Source: CAWBCR01 sp963787375 (GTDB taxonomy: Bacteria > Chloroflexota > Anaerolineae > Aggregatilineales > UBA3940). Taken from it: a stretch of DNA of 64,000 nt. A program made the translations under genes and the position numbers. Positions 52,880 through 61,968 of this stretch are shown in pieces. The stretch lies in assembly GCA_963787375.1 (NCBI GenBank), contig CAWBCR010000017.1, positions 372,001-436,000 of the forward strand. Reading direction: 5' to 3'. Positions within the stretch are counted from its first letter, which is position 1; each line of letters opens with the position of its first letter. The notes beneath the pieces were generated by a model. That model saw only the letters and a program-made list of their open reading frames with translations. It ran no database searches and was not told where the DNA came from.

Positions 52880-55075
52880 ATGAACGTGCCGGCGGGTTCC
52901 GCAATTGTCATGATCTTCAGCGCGACGGCCATCGTGCTTGGCCTCGCGATGTTCTTTCTGGTGTTGTGGCAGGCCCCTTCCAAGCGTGACAACCAGCTTG
53001 TGGCGCTGTATATGGCCGCGGTGGTGTACTGGTCCGCCAGCGCTTTTCTGACGCGCCTCGCGCCGGTTGTCGGCATGAACCCCTCGATCTTCGGCTACCA
53101 GATTGCCACGTCCCTGGGGCTGACGGCAGTGGTGCTGCTCACGCTCGTCGTCCAGTATACGCATCTCTGGGATCGCTGGTGGCTGCGTATCCTGCTGCTG
53201 GTCGGCTACCTGTACCTCATCGTCATCGTGCCAGTGAGCTACCGGATTTACATGTACGGCGAATTCCATGTGCTGCCGAATGGCACCCTTGATTACCAGC
53301 TCCAGCCGCTGGCTTACGCAAGCACCATTTATTACTTCGTGCTCGACGTGATTTCGGTCGTGCTGCTGTGGCTCAACCGGAAGGACCGCGCCGGGAGCCT
53401 GCTGATAGGCGGCTTTGCGGCTTTTGGTGGGCTGGCTTTCTCGTTGATACCGCCGCTGACCCAGTTTGCCATCCCGATCCTGTCGGGGATGGTATCGACC
53501 ATCATGTTCGCGCGGGCGATCCTGAACGAGAACCTGTTTAATCCGCTGGTGCGGCTCAACCAGGAACTGGGTCTGGCCAATCAGGAGCTTGAGCAGGCCA
53601 GCCTGCTCAAGTCGCAGTTTCTGGCGAACATGAGTCACGAGCTACGTACACCCCTCAACTCCATTATCGGCTATACCGAACTGGTGATGGATGGCCTGTA
53701 TGGGCCTCTCACCGAGGATCAGTCCGACCGGTTGAGCCGCGTGCTGCGCAACGGGCAGAACCTGCTGCTGCTCATCAACGACGTGCTTGACCTGTCGAAG
53801 ATCGAGGCAGGGCGGATGGAGTTGAGCTACGCGATGGTGAACCTGCCGGCGCTGCTCGATACGGTCACCTCGACGCTCCTGCCGCTGGCGAACCAGAAAG
53901 GGCTGGAGCTTAAGGTCAATCTTCCACAACGCCTGCCGGTGCTGGTCGCGGATGAAACCCGTCTGCGCCAGATTCTCAACAACCTGATGAGCAACGCCGT
54001 CAAGTTCACTCGGGAAGGCAGTGTGACGATGGATGTGAGCGTCGACGAGCCGGCGAAGACGATCTATCTGAAGGTTATCGACACCGGCATCGGCATCCCG
54101 CCTGAGCATCGAGAGCGTGTCTTCGACGAGTTCCACCAGGTGGATGGCACCTCAACGCGCGAATTCGGCGGGACGGGCCTTGGCCTGGCGATCACACGTC
54201 GACTGGCGCGGATGCACGGTGGCGACGTAACGCTTGAGAGCGAGGTGGGCAAAGGCTCAACCTTCACGGTGACGCTGCCGCTGATCGCGCCGCCGCCGCC
54301 GGCATCCCCGGCGGGCGGCCCTGAACCAGAGCGTGTCGAGGATGCACTGGGGCCGCTGGTGCTGGTCATCGACGATGAGCAGGAGGCAGTCGATATCATC
54401 CAGAGTTTCCTCGAAGTGGCGGGGTACCGGACACGCGCGGCTTACAGTGGCGAGGAAGGTCTGAAGCTCATTAAGGAGCTCAAACCGGCAGCGGTGACGC
54501 TGGACGTGCTGATGCCGGATATGGATGGTTGGCAGGTGCTGTCCCAGCTTCGGAATGACGCGCACACAGCCAGTCTGCCGGTCGTCATGGTGTCGATTGT
54601 CGACAAACGTCCGCTGGCGCTGGAATTGGGTGCCTACGAGTATGTCGTCAAGCCGATCCAGCAGGAGCAGTTGATCAATGCCGTGAACCGCGCCGTGCTC
54701 GATATGCCCACCTACCCCATCCTGATCGTCGACGACGGCGTGGACGACCGCGATCTGATCAGCACCATCCTTTCGAGCGCGGGTTATGCTGTGGCAACGG
54801 TCGAGGGCGGCGAACAGGCTGTTGAATGGCTGAAGCAGCACACCGCCCGGCTGGTTGTGCTCGACCTGATGATGCCAAAGGTATCCGGCTTTGACGTGCT
54901 GGCCTACATTCGTTCGCGCGGCGACGACCGCAAGACGCCGGTGGTGGTGGTGACGGCCAAGGACCTCACGACTGACGAGCAGGCGTTCCTTTCTGAGCGG
55001 CTGGCAGAGGTAGTCCGTAAGCAGGGGTTGGGCAAAGAGCAGCTACTGGATCGCATCAGGCAGGCGCTGGCCTGA
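52880..55075 (+). CDS. Hybrid sensor histidine kinase with two receiver domains
   Basis: A 731-residue membrane kinase. An N-terminal block of about seven helices (residues about 5-210, 7TM-type sensor) leads into the HisKA box FLANMSHELRTPLNSIIGYTEL (His about 252) and an HATPase (NNLMSNAVKFT, DTGIGIPPEHRERVFDEF, GTGLGLAITRRLARMHGG). Two receivers follow, with phospho-acceptor Asp near 541 (TLDVLMPDMDG) and near 660 (VLDLMMPKVSG). No DNA-binding output is present, so signal must pass to another protein. The convergent REC-cyclase gene ends ten bases away and is the obvious candidate. GGGGGG precedes ATG 52880. Confidence 0.93.
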   Translation: MNVPAGSAIVMIFSATAIVLGLAMFFLVLWQAPSKRDNQLVALYMAAVVYWSASAFLTRLAPVVGMNPSIFGYQIATSLGLTAVVLLTLVVQYTHLWDRWWLRILLLVGYLYLIVIVPVSYRIYMYGEFHVLPNGTLDYQLQPLAYASTIYYFVLDVISVVLLWLNRKDRAGSLLIGGFAAFGGLAFSLIPPLTQFAIPILSGMVSTIMFARAILNENLFNPLVRLNQELGLANQELEQASLLKSQFLANMSHELRTPLNSIIGYTELVMDGLYGPLTEDQSDRLSRVLRNGQNLLLLINDVLDLSKIEAGRMELSYAMVNLPALLDTVTSTLLPLANQKGLELKVNLPQRLPVLVADETRLRQILNNLMSNAVKFTREGSVTMDVSVDEPAKTIYLKVIDTGIGIPPEHRERVFDEFHQVDGTSTREFGGTGLGLAITRRLARMHGGDVTLESEVGKGSTFTVTLPLIAPPPPASPAGGPEPERVEDALGPLVLVIDDEQEAVDIIQSFLEVAGYRTRAAYSGEEGLKLIKELKPAAVTLDVLMPDMDGWQVLSQLRNDAHTASLPVVMVSIVDKRPLALELGAYEYVVKPIQQEQLINAVNRAVLDMPTYPILIVDDGVDDRDLISTILSSAGYAVATVEGGEQAVEWLKQHTARLVVLDLMMPKVSGFDVLAYIRSRGDDRKTPVVVVTAKDLTTDEQAFLSERLAEVVRKQGLGKEQLLDRIRQALA

Positions 55076-55085
55076 CGTATCCAGA

Positions 55086-56294
55086 TCAGTCTTTCCGGCC
55101 TAACAGCAGGTACGTTGGAATTTCGCCCTTGCCTTTGACGCTGATCAGGCCGCGATCCTCGAATTTGTAGCGGTCCGACAGGCGGTCATATACGGCAGCA
55201 GTGACCTGTATTTGCCCCGGCACGCCGTGCGATTCCATGCGGCTGGCCATGTTGACTGTATCGCCCCACAGGTCGTAGATGAACTTCTTCGTGCCGATGA
55301 CGCCGGCAACCACCGGGCCGGTATTCATCCCGATGCGCATGCTAAAGGGCTCGCCATCCGTCCTCTTGAAGTCGGGCATCAGTGATTGCATTTCCAGCGC
55401 CATATCGGCCATGGCGTCGACGTGATCTTCACGCGGAGTGGGAAGCCCACCCACGACCATATAGGCATCGCCAACGGTCTTGATCTTCTCCAGGTTGAAG
55501 CGCTCGGCCAGCAGGTCGAAGGCGGAGAAGACGTCGTTGAGCACGTTCACCAACTGCGTGGGCGAAACTTCCGCTGAAAAGCTGGTGAAGTCGACGATGT
55601 CGGCAAACAATACTGTCACTTCGGTGAAGTTGTCGGCGATGGTCGTTTCCTGCGCCTTGAGGCGGTTGGCAATCGGGCGTGGCAGAATATTCAACAGGAG
55701 CCGCTCCGATTTCTCCCGCTCGGTTTCCAGCAGATGCAGGTAGCGCTGTTCCTGGTCGCGCAGGTGCTTCTTCTCAAGCGAGGCGCTGATCCGGGCGCGC
55801 AGCAGCACCGCGTCAAAGGGCTTGAACAGGTAGTCCTCGGCTCCCATCTCAATGCAGCGCACGACGCTGTCCATGTCGTTAATGGCGGAGATGACGATTA
55901 CCGGCAGGTGCCGCAGGCCGGGGTCATTGCGCATGGTTTCGAGCGTCTCGTAGCCATCCATAATGGGCATCATGATATCGAGCAGCACCAGATCGTACGT
56001 GGCGCTGCGCATCTTGTCGATCGCTTCCCGCCCATCGGCAGCAACGGTGACGGAGTATCCTTCCCAGTTCAGGTAGTCACTCAGAAGCAGCCGGTTGCTC
56101 TCATTATCATCCACCACCAGGACGTTGCTCGTCTGCTTGCTGCCTGCGTCGGCAGAATCCGGGGTGGTGGCGGCAAGGTCGTAAGGATCTGGCCGGAGTG
56201 GAAACAGCAACTCCCTGTATTCTGATGGCAGATCATCACCCGCCTGGAGATGCGCGACGATCTTCTGAATCTGATCCTCTGCCAGTTTGGGCAT
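55086..56294 (-). CDS. Response-regulator class III adenylate/guanylate cyclase
   Basis: A 402-residue soluble protein. The receiver domain (VLVVDDNESNRLLLSDYL, Asp near 104 in LVLLDIMMPIMDG, lysine in DYLFKPF) is joined by a coiled coil (LEKKHLRDQEQRYLHLLETEREKSERLLLNILP) to a class III cyclase: VTVLFADIVDFTSFSAE has the first metal Asp, TVGDAYMVVGGLP follows, and YDLWGDTVNMASRMES holds the substrate region. It makes cAMP or cGMP in response to phosphorylation. ATG 56292-56294 follows GAGGGG. A long structured leader precedes it. Confidence 0.93.
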   Translation of the reverse strand: MPKLAEDQIQKIVAHLQAGDDLPSEYRELLFPLRPDPYDLAATTPDSADAGSKQTSNVLVVDDNESNRLLLSDYLNWEGYSVTVAADGREAIDKMRSATYDLVLLDIMMPIMDGYETLETMRNDPGLRHLPVIVISAINDMDSVVRCIEMGAEDYLFKPFDAVLLRARISASLEKKHLRDQEQRYLHLLETEREKSERLLLNILPRPIANRLKAQETTIADNFTEVTVLFADIVDFTSFSAEVSPTQLVNVLNDVFSAFDLLAERFNLEKIKTVGDAYMVVGGLPTPREDHVDAMADMALEMQSLMPDFKRTDGEPFSMRIGMNTGPVVAGVIGTKKFIYDLWGDTVNMASRMESHGVPGQIQVTAAVYDRLSDRYKFEDRGLISVKGKGEIPTYLLLGRKD

Positions 56295-56410
56295 GAATTC
56301 TGTCCCCTCGCACACGATGATATTGTGCCCCGCACGTTGGCCCGGAGTTGTCTATGGTGCGCTAGTGTGGAGGATATATCATGCTGGCTTTCTGCACAAG
56401 CTTTTCCGCG

Positions 56411-56570
56411 CAAAAAGGAACGGTGCAGACGAATCTGCACCGTTGTGGGGTTAGCCAACACGGTTTCGGGCCGGAGCTGCGGTAAGCTCTTGGGTCGCGG
56501 GCCAACCCCTCCGGGACAGTTGGACTGCACCGGACGCACAGGCATAGCCGTGCTGATCAGATTATAGCCC
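56411..56570 (-). ncRNA. Unassigned structured leader RNA or small RNA ending in a UUCG-capped terminator
   Basis: Read on the minus strand downstream of TATAAT (56571-56576), the region folds densely by hand. It has a GCAC/GUGC hairpin and a CCGG-CAGU/ACUG-CCGG hairpin. A perfect 10-bp stem, GGGGUUGGCC with GGCUAACCCC (56500-56509 and 56447-56456), encloses a GAGCU/AGCUC hairpin (56474-56489). A final 11-bp stem closed by a UUCG loop (56419-56444) is followed by five U (56412-56416). No T-box, cobalamin, SAM, TPP or cyclic-di-GMP signature could be matched. It is either a riboswitch-like attenuator of the cyclase gene 117 bases downstream or a separate small RNA. Confidence 0.6.
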
Positions 56571-56576
56571 CCATAT
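56571..56576 (-). promoter_or_regulatory. TATAAT -10 element of the structured RNA
   Basis: A consensus -10 on the minus strand directly precedes the folded region. No convincing -35 lies 16-18 bases upstream. Confidence 0.5.
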
Positions 56577-56753
56577 GAATGCCAGACTATTGGCCTTTGT
56601 GGCAGAGTTCTGACTGGCCAACCTGCCAGTCCACCTATCCTGGTCACCCTGTATCGAACTTATCGTGAATTGCAGCCGGGCATACGCTATTCTCGTGAAT
56701 AGAGGGATGGATCAATTGTCAGGCGAGGCGAGAACAGTTCGAGGGTGAGGGGT

Positions 56754-58033
56754 ATGGTCCTGCCGACCAACGGTATGGTCGTCGAGAAAAGCATCTCTCT
56801 GGAGCCAGGTGTGTATGTGCTGCCGGATGGCATCACCATCGCTGGCGACCATATCACGCTGGATGGCACTGGCGCAGTGCTCGTTGGCAGCGGGCGCGAG
56901 GGGCGCGGCGTGACGGTCATCGGACGGAAGGATGTGACCATCAAGAACCTGAGCCTGCGCGAATACCGTCACGGTATCTACGCTGAAGGCTGCAAGAAGC
57001 TGGCTATCTCGGATTGCTGCATCACCTCGACGGCGGAAGTCGCACCAAATACTGTCTTTCTGGATATCTGGCTGCCGGTTGAGAAGGCCTACGGCGCGGC
57101 TATCCTGCTGAACGGGGTAGAGAACAGCCGGATTGTTGGCAACGATCTTCAGCACCAGATGGTTGGACTGCTGGCGTATCGCTGCCACAAGCTGACCGTA
57201 TCCGGAAATATCGCCAACTACAACAGCGGTTTCGGATTCCACCTGTTTGATACGTCAAATAGCACTTATGAAGACAACTGCGCCGATTTCTGCTGTCGCT
57301 ACCAGCCACGTGATTCGCGGTCGGGGCACATGGGTGCCGATTTAGCCGGGTTCCTGATTGTGTCCGGTTCGAGCCACAACGTGTTTCGCCACAATCAGGC
57401 TCGCATGAGCGGAGATGGATCTTTCTGGCGGGCCTGAACCCGCGCTTTGAGTTCAGGCCCTGCAACGACAACCTGTTTGAAGATAACGATGGCTCCTACA
57501 GCCCGAATATCGCGTTTGAAGCGACCTTCAGCCAGCGCAACACCTTTCGCCGCAATATGGCGCAGTCATGCAATTATGGTTTCTGGCTGGGCTTCTCCTG
57601 CGAGAGCACGGTCGAAGAAAACGTGCTGATCGCTAACCGGCAGGCCGGCATCGCCGTCGAGAACGGCCACAGTTTCCGCGTCAGGCGCAACACGTTTCAG
57701 GCCAATGGACATGGCCTGTTGCTGTGGTCGAAGGACGTGCCGGAGTTCGAAACAGTGGTGCCCGGCAACAATACCAGCTACGATTGGCAGATTGAGGCCA
57801 ACACCTTCAGCGGCAATGGCAAAGCTGTGCGCATCGCCGCCGATCAGGATCACGGCGTGCACCCCTATCCCGGCCCGGAAGGAGAACCGTCAGCCGCGCC
57901 GCGACCGCACCATCACGTCATCCGGCACAACATGTTTGAGAAGAACCGTATCGCAATCGATCTGGACGGGGTCGAGCAGACGCTCCTCGATCACAATCAA
58001 ATGGACGATAACGGGCAGGATGTCATTTCCTGA
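56754..58033 (+). CDS. Right-handed parallel beta-helix repeat protein (one frameshift)
   Basis: About 426 residues once one base is restored. Repeats of the NosD/pectate-lyase-like type run throughout: GITIAGDHITLDGTGAVLVG, DVTIKNLSLREYRHGIYAEGC, NSRIVGNDLQHQMVGLLAYRCHKLTVSGN and, after the break, NTFRRNMAQSCNYGFWLGFS and HHVIRHNMFEKNRIAIDLDGVEQTLLDHNQ. The frame breaks near 57417-57419 (GDG/IFLAGLNP). Such proteins bind or modify carbohydrates. No signal peptide is seen from ATG 56754, which follows GAGGGTGAGGGG. The substrate is unknown. Confidence 0.82.
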
Positions 58034-58125
58034 CGAGATCGGCTGCCCGCAGGCGTATTGTGACGTAAAACAGTGTAAAATCGAGAGTATATACCGATAA
58101 ACTGCCGGGGAGGCTATGTTTCATC

Positions 58126-59253
58126 ATGCGTATTGCAGTACTGGCCAATATCAAAGACAACGCCCCTACCTGGGACGGTATGCCAGAAGACCAGTGGGAT
58201 GACTTGGACAGCCACAAAACCATTGATGGCATCATCGCCGCGCTGGCAAGCGGCGGCCATCAGGCTGAATTCTTCGAAGCCAATATCCGCCCCCCCTTCA
58301 ACCTGGTTGAGAAGCTGGAAGCGTATGAGCCTGACCTGTGCTTCAACATTGCCGAGGGACATTTCGGCGATGGGCGCGAAGCGCAGATCCCCTCAATCCT
58401 GGAAATGCTGAGCCTGCCGTATACCGGCAGCAAGGTGCTGTCGCTGGCGCTGGCGCTCGACAAGCCGATGACCAAGCGCATCCTGTACTATCACGGCCTG
58501 CCGACGCCGGAGTTTCAGTCGTTTGAGCTTGCCGACGAGCCTGTCGACGAGGACCTGCTTGACGCCAGCGGCGAGCTGCTCTTCCCGATGTTCGTCAAGC
58601 CCAGCCGTGAGGGGACCAGCGTCGGCGTGACGGCTGAGAGCGTCGTCTACACCGTCGAGCAGATGCGCGACCAGATCGCCAGGCAGCTTCGCCGCTACAA
58701 CCAGCCGATCCTGTGCGAGCACTATGTGAAGGGTCGTGAGATCACCATTGGCATGGTGGGCAACCTGATGCCGAGCGCTGCACGGCGCATCAACGAGCGT
58801 ACCGCGCCCAATGTACAGCCCGACACGCTGAACTTCATGCCGCCGCTGGAAGTCGACCTGAACGCCTACGACAGCTCGGAAGGCGGCGTTTACACGAACC
58901 GGATGAAAGTTGAACTGGCCGACACCTTCTACTATTTGTGCCCGGCCCCGCTCGAACCTGACTTTCTGCAACAACTCAATTTGCTGGCCGGTGCAGTGTT
59001 CCGGGTGACAGGCTGCAAGGATGTAGCCCGCGTCGATTTCCGGCTGGATGAAGACAATGGCAACAAACCCTATATCCTCGAAGTCAATCCGCTGCCGGAA
59101 CTCAATCCCGGCTACAGCGACCTGTGCTTGGAGGCCCAGGCCGCTGGCTGGACGTACGAGCGCCTGATCAACACCATTGTGAACCTGGCCGCGCTGCGGC
59201 AGGGCGTCCGCGAGGGTAGCCTGGAGAAGATCACTGCCGGCGATTTCGACTGA
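58126..59253 (+). CDS. D-alanine--D-alanine ligase-like ATP-grasp protein
   Basis: A 375-residue ATP-grasp ligase. ATP-binding segments are FPMFVKPSREGTSVGV and PILCEHYVKGREITIGMVG. The metal-site end is VARVDFRLDEDNG and YILEVNPLPELNPGYSD. The N-terminal domain (PDLCFNIAEGHFGDGREAQIPSILEMLSLPYTGSK) is Ddl-like. A MNF-like insertion (INERTAPNVQPDTLNFMPPLE) differs from canonical Ddl, so it may ligate a different amino acid or peptide. A true cell-wall Ddl elsewhere cannot be excluded. It is flanked by its own terminator. Confidence 0.85.
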   Translation: MRIAVLANIKDNAPTWDGMPEDQWDDLDSHKTIDGIIAALASGGHQAEFFEANIRPPFNLVEKLEAYEPDLCFNIAEGHFGDGREAQIPSILEMLSLPYTGSKVLSLALALDKPMTKRILYYHGLPTPEFQSFELADEPVDEDLLDASGELLFPMFVKPSREGTSVGVTAESVVYTVEQMRDQIARQLRRYNQPILCEHYVKGREITIGMVGNLMPSAARRINERTAPNVQPDTLNFMPPLEVDLNAYDSSEGGVYTNRMKVELADTFYYLCPAPLEPDFLQQLNLLAGAVFRVTGCKDVARVDFRLDEDNGNKPYILEVNPLPELNPGYSDLCLEAQAAGWTYERLINTIVNLAALRQGVREGSLEKITAGDFD

Positions 59254-59268
59254 TATCGACCTGAGATG

Positions 59269-59303
59269 AGAGAGGGACGAACTCCGAGTCGCCCCTCTCT
59301 TTG
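59269..59303 (+). terminator. Terminator of the Ddl-like gene
   Basis: AGAGAGGG (59269-59276) pairs with CCCTCTCT (59293-59300), with inner CGA/TCG pairs, followed by TT. Confidence 0.75.
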
Positions 59304-59435
59304 ATTCCGCCGCGCTGCTCCGGCAGGCTGGCCCACCCTGCACTATAATGGACTGACTTCGCCCGCCGGCTGCCGGTGCGACGCAGCGTGCATTCATCCG
59401 CGCCCAGAGCGCCCTGGAACGGAAAGGACACTCCC

Positions 59436-60482
59436 TTGGTCAAGAAGATTCTGTATGTGATGCTCGTGTTTGGCCCGGTGGCGTTTGTGCTCCACCGGCT
59501 GAACGCAAACCCGGTGCTGGTGTTTGTCTTTGCCGCGTTGGGGTTGATCCCGCTGGCGGACCTGATCGGTGAAGCAACCGAGGAGCTGGCGGCTTACACC
59601 GGCCCGCGCCTGGGCGGTCTGCTGAACGCCACCCTGGGCAACGCCGCCGAGCTGATCATCACCGTGTTTGCCATCCAGGCCGGGCTGCTCGACCTGGTGC
59701 GGGCCTCGATCACCGGCTCGATTATCGGCAATCTTTTGCTGGTGCTGGGGTTCAGCGTGGTGGCCGGCGGGCTCAAGTACGGCGTCCAGACCTTTGACCG
59801 GCGGCAGGCAGCCCTTAACGGCACCATGTTGATCCTGGCCGTCATCGCGCTGCTGATCCCGTCGTTCTTCAGCGCAGCCATCGCGCCCGATCTCGCCGCC
59901 GAGAAAGCCTTCAGCGAAAGCGTGGCGGTGGTTATGATCCTGATCTACGCGTTGAGCATCATCTATTCGATGACTACCCAAAAGGGTGCGTTGGCCCGTG
60001 AGTTGGCGGAACATACAGCGCGCTGGAGTGTGCCGCTGGCGGTGGGCGTGCTGGTGCTGGCCACGGCGGGCACCGCCATCCTCAGCGAGACGCTGGTCAG
60101 CGTCGTCGAACAGGTGACGGCTTCGCTGGGCCTGACAGAAATCTTCCTGGGTATCATCCTCATCCCGATCATCGGCAACGTCGCCGAACACCTGGTCGCG
60201 GTTGAAGTCGCGCTCAAGAACAACATGGAGCTCAGCCTCGCCATCTCACTGGGGTCGAGCCTGCAGGTGGCGCTGTTCGTCGCGCCACTGCTGGTGTTCA
60301 TCAGCCTGTTGTTCTCACACACGCTGCTGCTGATATTCAGCACCTTCGAGCTGATCGCGCTGTTTGGCGCGGCGCTCGTCGCCACGTTGATCGCCGTTGA
60401 CGGCGAATCGAACTGGCTGGAGGGTGCGCAGTTGCTGGCTGTCTATCTGATCATCGGGCTGGCGTTCTTCTTCCTGCCGTAA
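59436..60482 (+). CDS. cax: Calcium/proton antiporter, CAX family
   Basis: A 348-residue membrane antiporter with about 11 helices. The two inverted CaCA repeats carry GNAAELIITVFAIQAG and GNVAEHLVAVEVALKNN, and an acidic EATEELAAYTGPRLGGLLNATL segment precedes the first. It exports Ca2+ in exchange for protons. TTG 59436, eight bases after GGAAAGG, is chosen because the first helix follows; an ATG-like start further upstream would add a polar, unconserved extension. A TATAAT lies at 59344-59349. Confidence 0.92.
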   Translation: MVKKILYVMLVFGPVAFVLHRLNANPVLVFVFAALGLIPLADLIGEATEELAAYTGPRLGGLLNATLGNAAELIITVFAIQAGLLDLVRASITGSIIGNLLLVLGFSVVAGGLKYGVQTFDRRQAALNGTMLILAVIALLIPSFFSAAIAPDLAAEKAFSESVAVVMILIYALSIIYSMTTQKGALARELAEHTARWSVPLAVGVLVLATAGTAILSETLVSVVEQVTASLGLTEIFLGIILIPIIGNVAEHLVAVEVALKNNMELSLAISLGSSLQVALFVAPLLVFISLLFSHTLLLIFSTFELIALFGAALVATLIAVDGESNWLEGAQLLAVYLIIGLAFFFLP

Positions 60483-60558
60483 CGAGCATGCCGGTTAGCG
60501 CCAAAGCAGGGCTATAATCGGTGTAGTGATTGTCTCTATGAGCGTAGGAGGTTCACGC

Positions 60559-61764
60559 GTGACGGTTACAAAGATGCAGCTTCGTATCAGCGATGCAGAG
60601 CACCGCGCCCGCTGCGACAGGCTCTTGGATTTTGTCCAGACGGAGGGGCTGGGCGGCGTGGTATTGTTTGATCGCAGTTACATTCTGTACTATACCGGCT
60701 TCGCCTTCATCCCTACCGAGCGCCCCATGGGCTTTGTGATGAACGGCAAGGGCGAGCGCGGCATGCTGGTGCCGCGCCTGGAGCTTGAGCACGCCGGGGC
60801 CAACGCGCTTGTCGAGCAGGTAGCGCACTATCTCGAGTATCCCGGCGACCCGCACCCGATGCAGGTGTTGAAGGATCTTCTGGACAAGATGGGCGTAGCC
60901 GGCGAGATCGGCGTGGACGACGACGGCTACCCGTGGATCCTTGGCTATCAGGGCCCCCGCCTCTCGGAGCTGACCGGCGAGCGCGTGCGCAACGTGCGGC
61001 CATTCGTCGAGGCGCAGATGATGGTCAAATCCGAGGCGGAGCTGGCGCTGATCCGCGAGAGCGTCCGCTGGGGGAATCTGGCGCACACGCTGCTGCAGCG
61101 CTACACGGTTGTCGGTACCACGGAAACCGAGGTCAGCCAGCGCGCCAGCGATGAGGCTACCCGCGCCATGATGGATGCCATCGGGCCGGTGTACCGTGCG
61201 CAGGCCGCGCTGGGCGGCGGTGGGGCCGGTGCCGGCTATCGGGGCCAGATCGGGCGCAACTCGGCCATTCCGCATGCACTGGCCAACAACATCACCTTCC
61301 AGCCCGGCGATGTGCTGGTCACCGGCGCGGGCGCGACGGTGTGGGGCTACGAGTCGGAGCTTGAGCGCACGATGTTCGTCGGTACGCCCGATGCCGAGGC
61401 GCGCAAGTATTTTGAGCATATGCTGGCGCTTCAGGAAACAGCCTTCGAGGCCATCAAACCCGGCAGGCGCTGTGCCGACGTCGATAAGGCAGTGAAGGCC
61501 TACTTCGAGAAACACAACCTGATGCCCTACTGGAAGCACCATTCTGGCCATGCCATCGGCCTGCGCTACCACGAGGGCCCTTTCCTCGACGCCAACGACC
61601 AGACAGTGCTGAATCCGGGGATGGTGTTTACCGTCGAGCCGGGGCTGTACGTCCCGCAGTTGGGCGGGTTCCGCCATTCCGATACGGTGCTTGTCACCGA
61701 CGACGGTATCGAGTTGATGACCTATTACCCGCGCGACATCGACAGCCTGACGCTCCCGGCCTGA
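60559..61764 (+). CDS. Peptidase M24 (Xaa-Pro aminopeptidase/creatinase) family protein with altered metal ligands
   Basis: A 401-residue protein with an N-terminal creatinase-like domain and a C-terminal pita-bread fold. Of the five metal ligands of Xaa-Pro peptidases, the His (SGHAIGLRYHEGP) and first Glu (FTVEPGLY) are kept. The first Asp is replaced in VTGAGATVWGY, the second becomes Glu (YESELERTM), and the last Glu is Ser (GFRHSDTVLV). It may act like metal-free creatinase or be a lyase. GTG 60559 is fixed by AGGAGG seven bases before it. A terminator and a LysR gene follow. Confidence 0.85.
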   Translation: MTVTKMQLRISDAEHRARCDRLLDFVQTEGLGGVVLFDRSYILYYTGFAFIPTERPMGFVMNGKGERGMLVPRLELEHAGANALVEQVAHYLEYPGDPHPMQVLKDLLDKMGVAGEIGVDDDGYPWILGYQGPRLSELTGERVRNVRPFVEAQMMVKSEAELALIRESVRWGNLAHTLLQRYTVVGTTETEVSQRASDEATRAMMDAIGPVYRAQAALGGGGAGAGYRGQIGRNSAIPHALANNITFQPGDVLVTGAGATVWGYESELERTMFVGTPDAEARKYFEHMLALQETAFEAIKPGRRCADVDKAVKAYFEKHNLMPYWKHHSGHAIGLRYHEGPFLDANDQTVLNPGMVFTVEPGLYVPQLGGFRHSDTVLVTDDGIELMTYYPRDIDSLTLPA

Positions 61765-61792
61765 TAGTCTTCGGCATATCCACGTGAGATCG

Positions 61793-61818
61793 CAGGAGGG
61801 CACACCCGCGCCCTCCTG
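61793..61818 (+). terminator. Terminator-like hairpin after the M24 gene
   Basis: CAGGAGGGC (61793-61801) pairs perfectly with GCCCTCCTG (61810-61818). There is no strong T-run. Confidence 0.65.
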
Positions 61819-61877
61819 ATAATGTCCGCTGTGACACGATGTGGACAAATTCTTTGGCAGGGGACGACATGACCTGC

Positions 61878-61906
61878 TTTACGCCCCTATTATAATTTGT
61901 TACAAT
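61878..61906 (+). promoter_or_regulatory. Promoter of the LysR-family gene
   Basis: TTTACG (61878-61883), 17 bases, TACAAT (61901-61906). A second -10-like TATAAT lies at 61891-61896. The region is markedly AT-rich. Confidence 0.55.
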
Positions 61907-61968
61907 ATTCACAAGACATATTCATAGGCTGGGATAGGGCTAACAACGCCGGGGATAGGATGTGCGTG

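Noticed and set aside
56447..56565. Known riboswitch classes (cobalamin, SAM, TPP, cyclic-di-GMP), SRP RNA or 6S RNA
   Set aside because: Short resemblances (for example CUCCGGCCCGAAACC) are not backed by the obligatory conserved cores of those classes.
60553..61848. A 431-codon minus-strand frame opposite the M24 gene
   Set aside because: It is rich in His/Arg/Gln as expected of antisense frames and has no recognisable domain.
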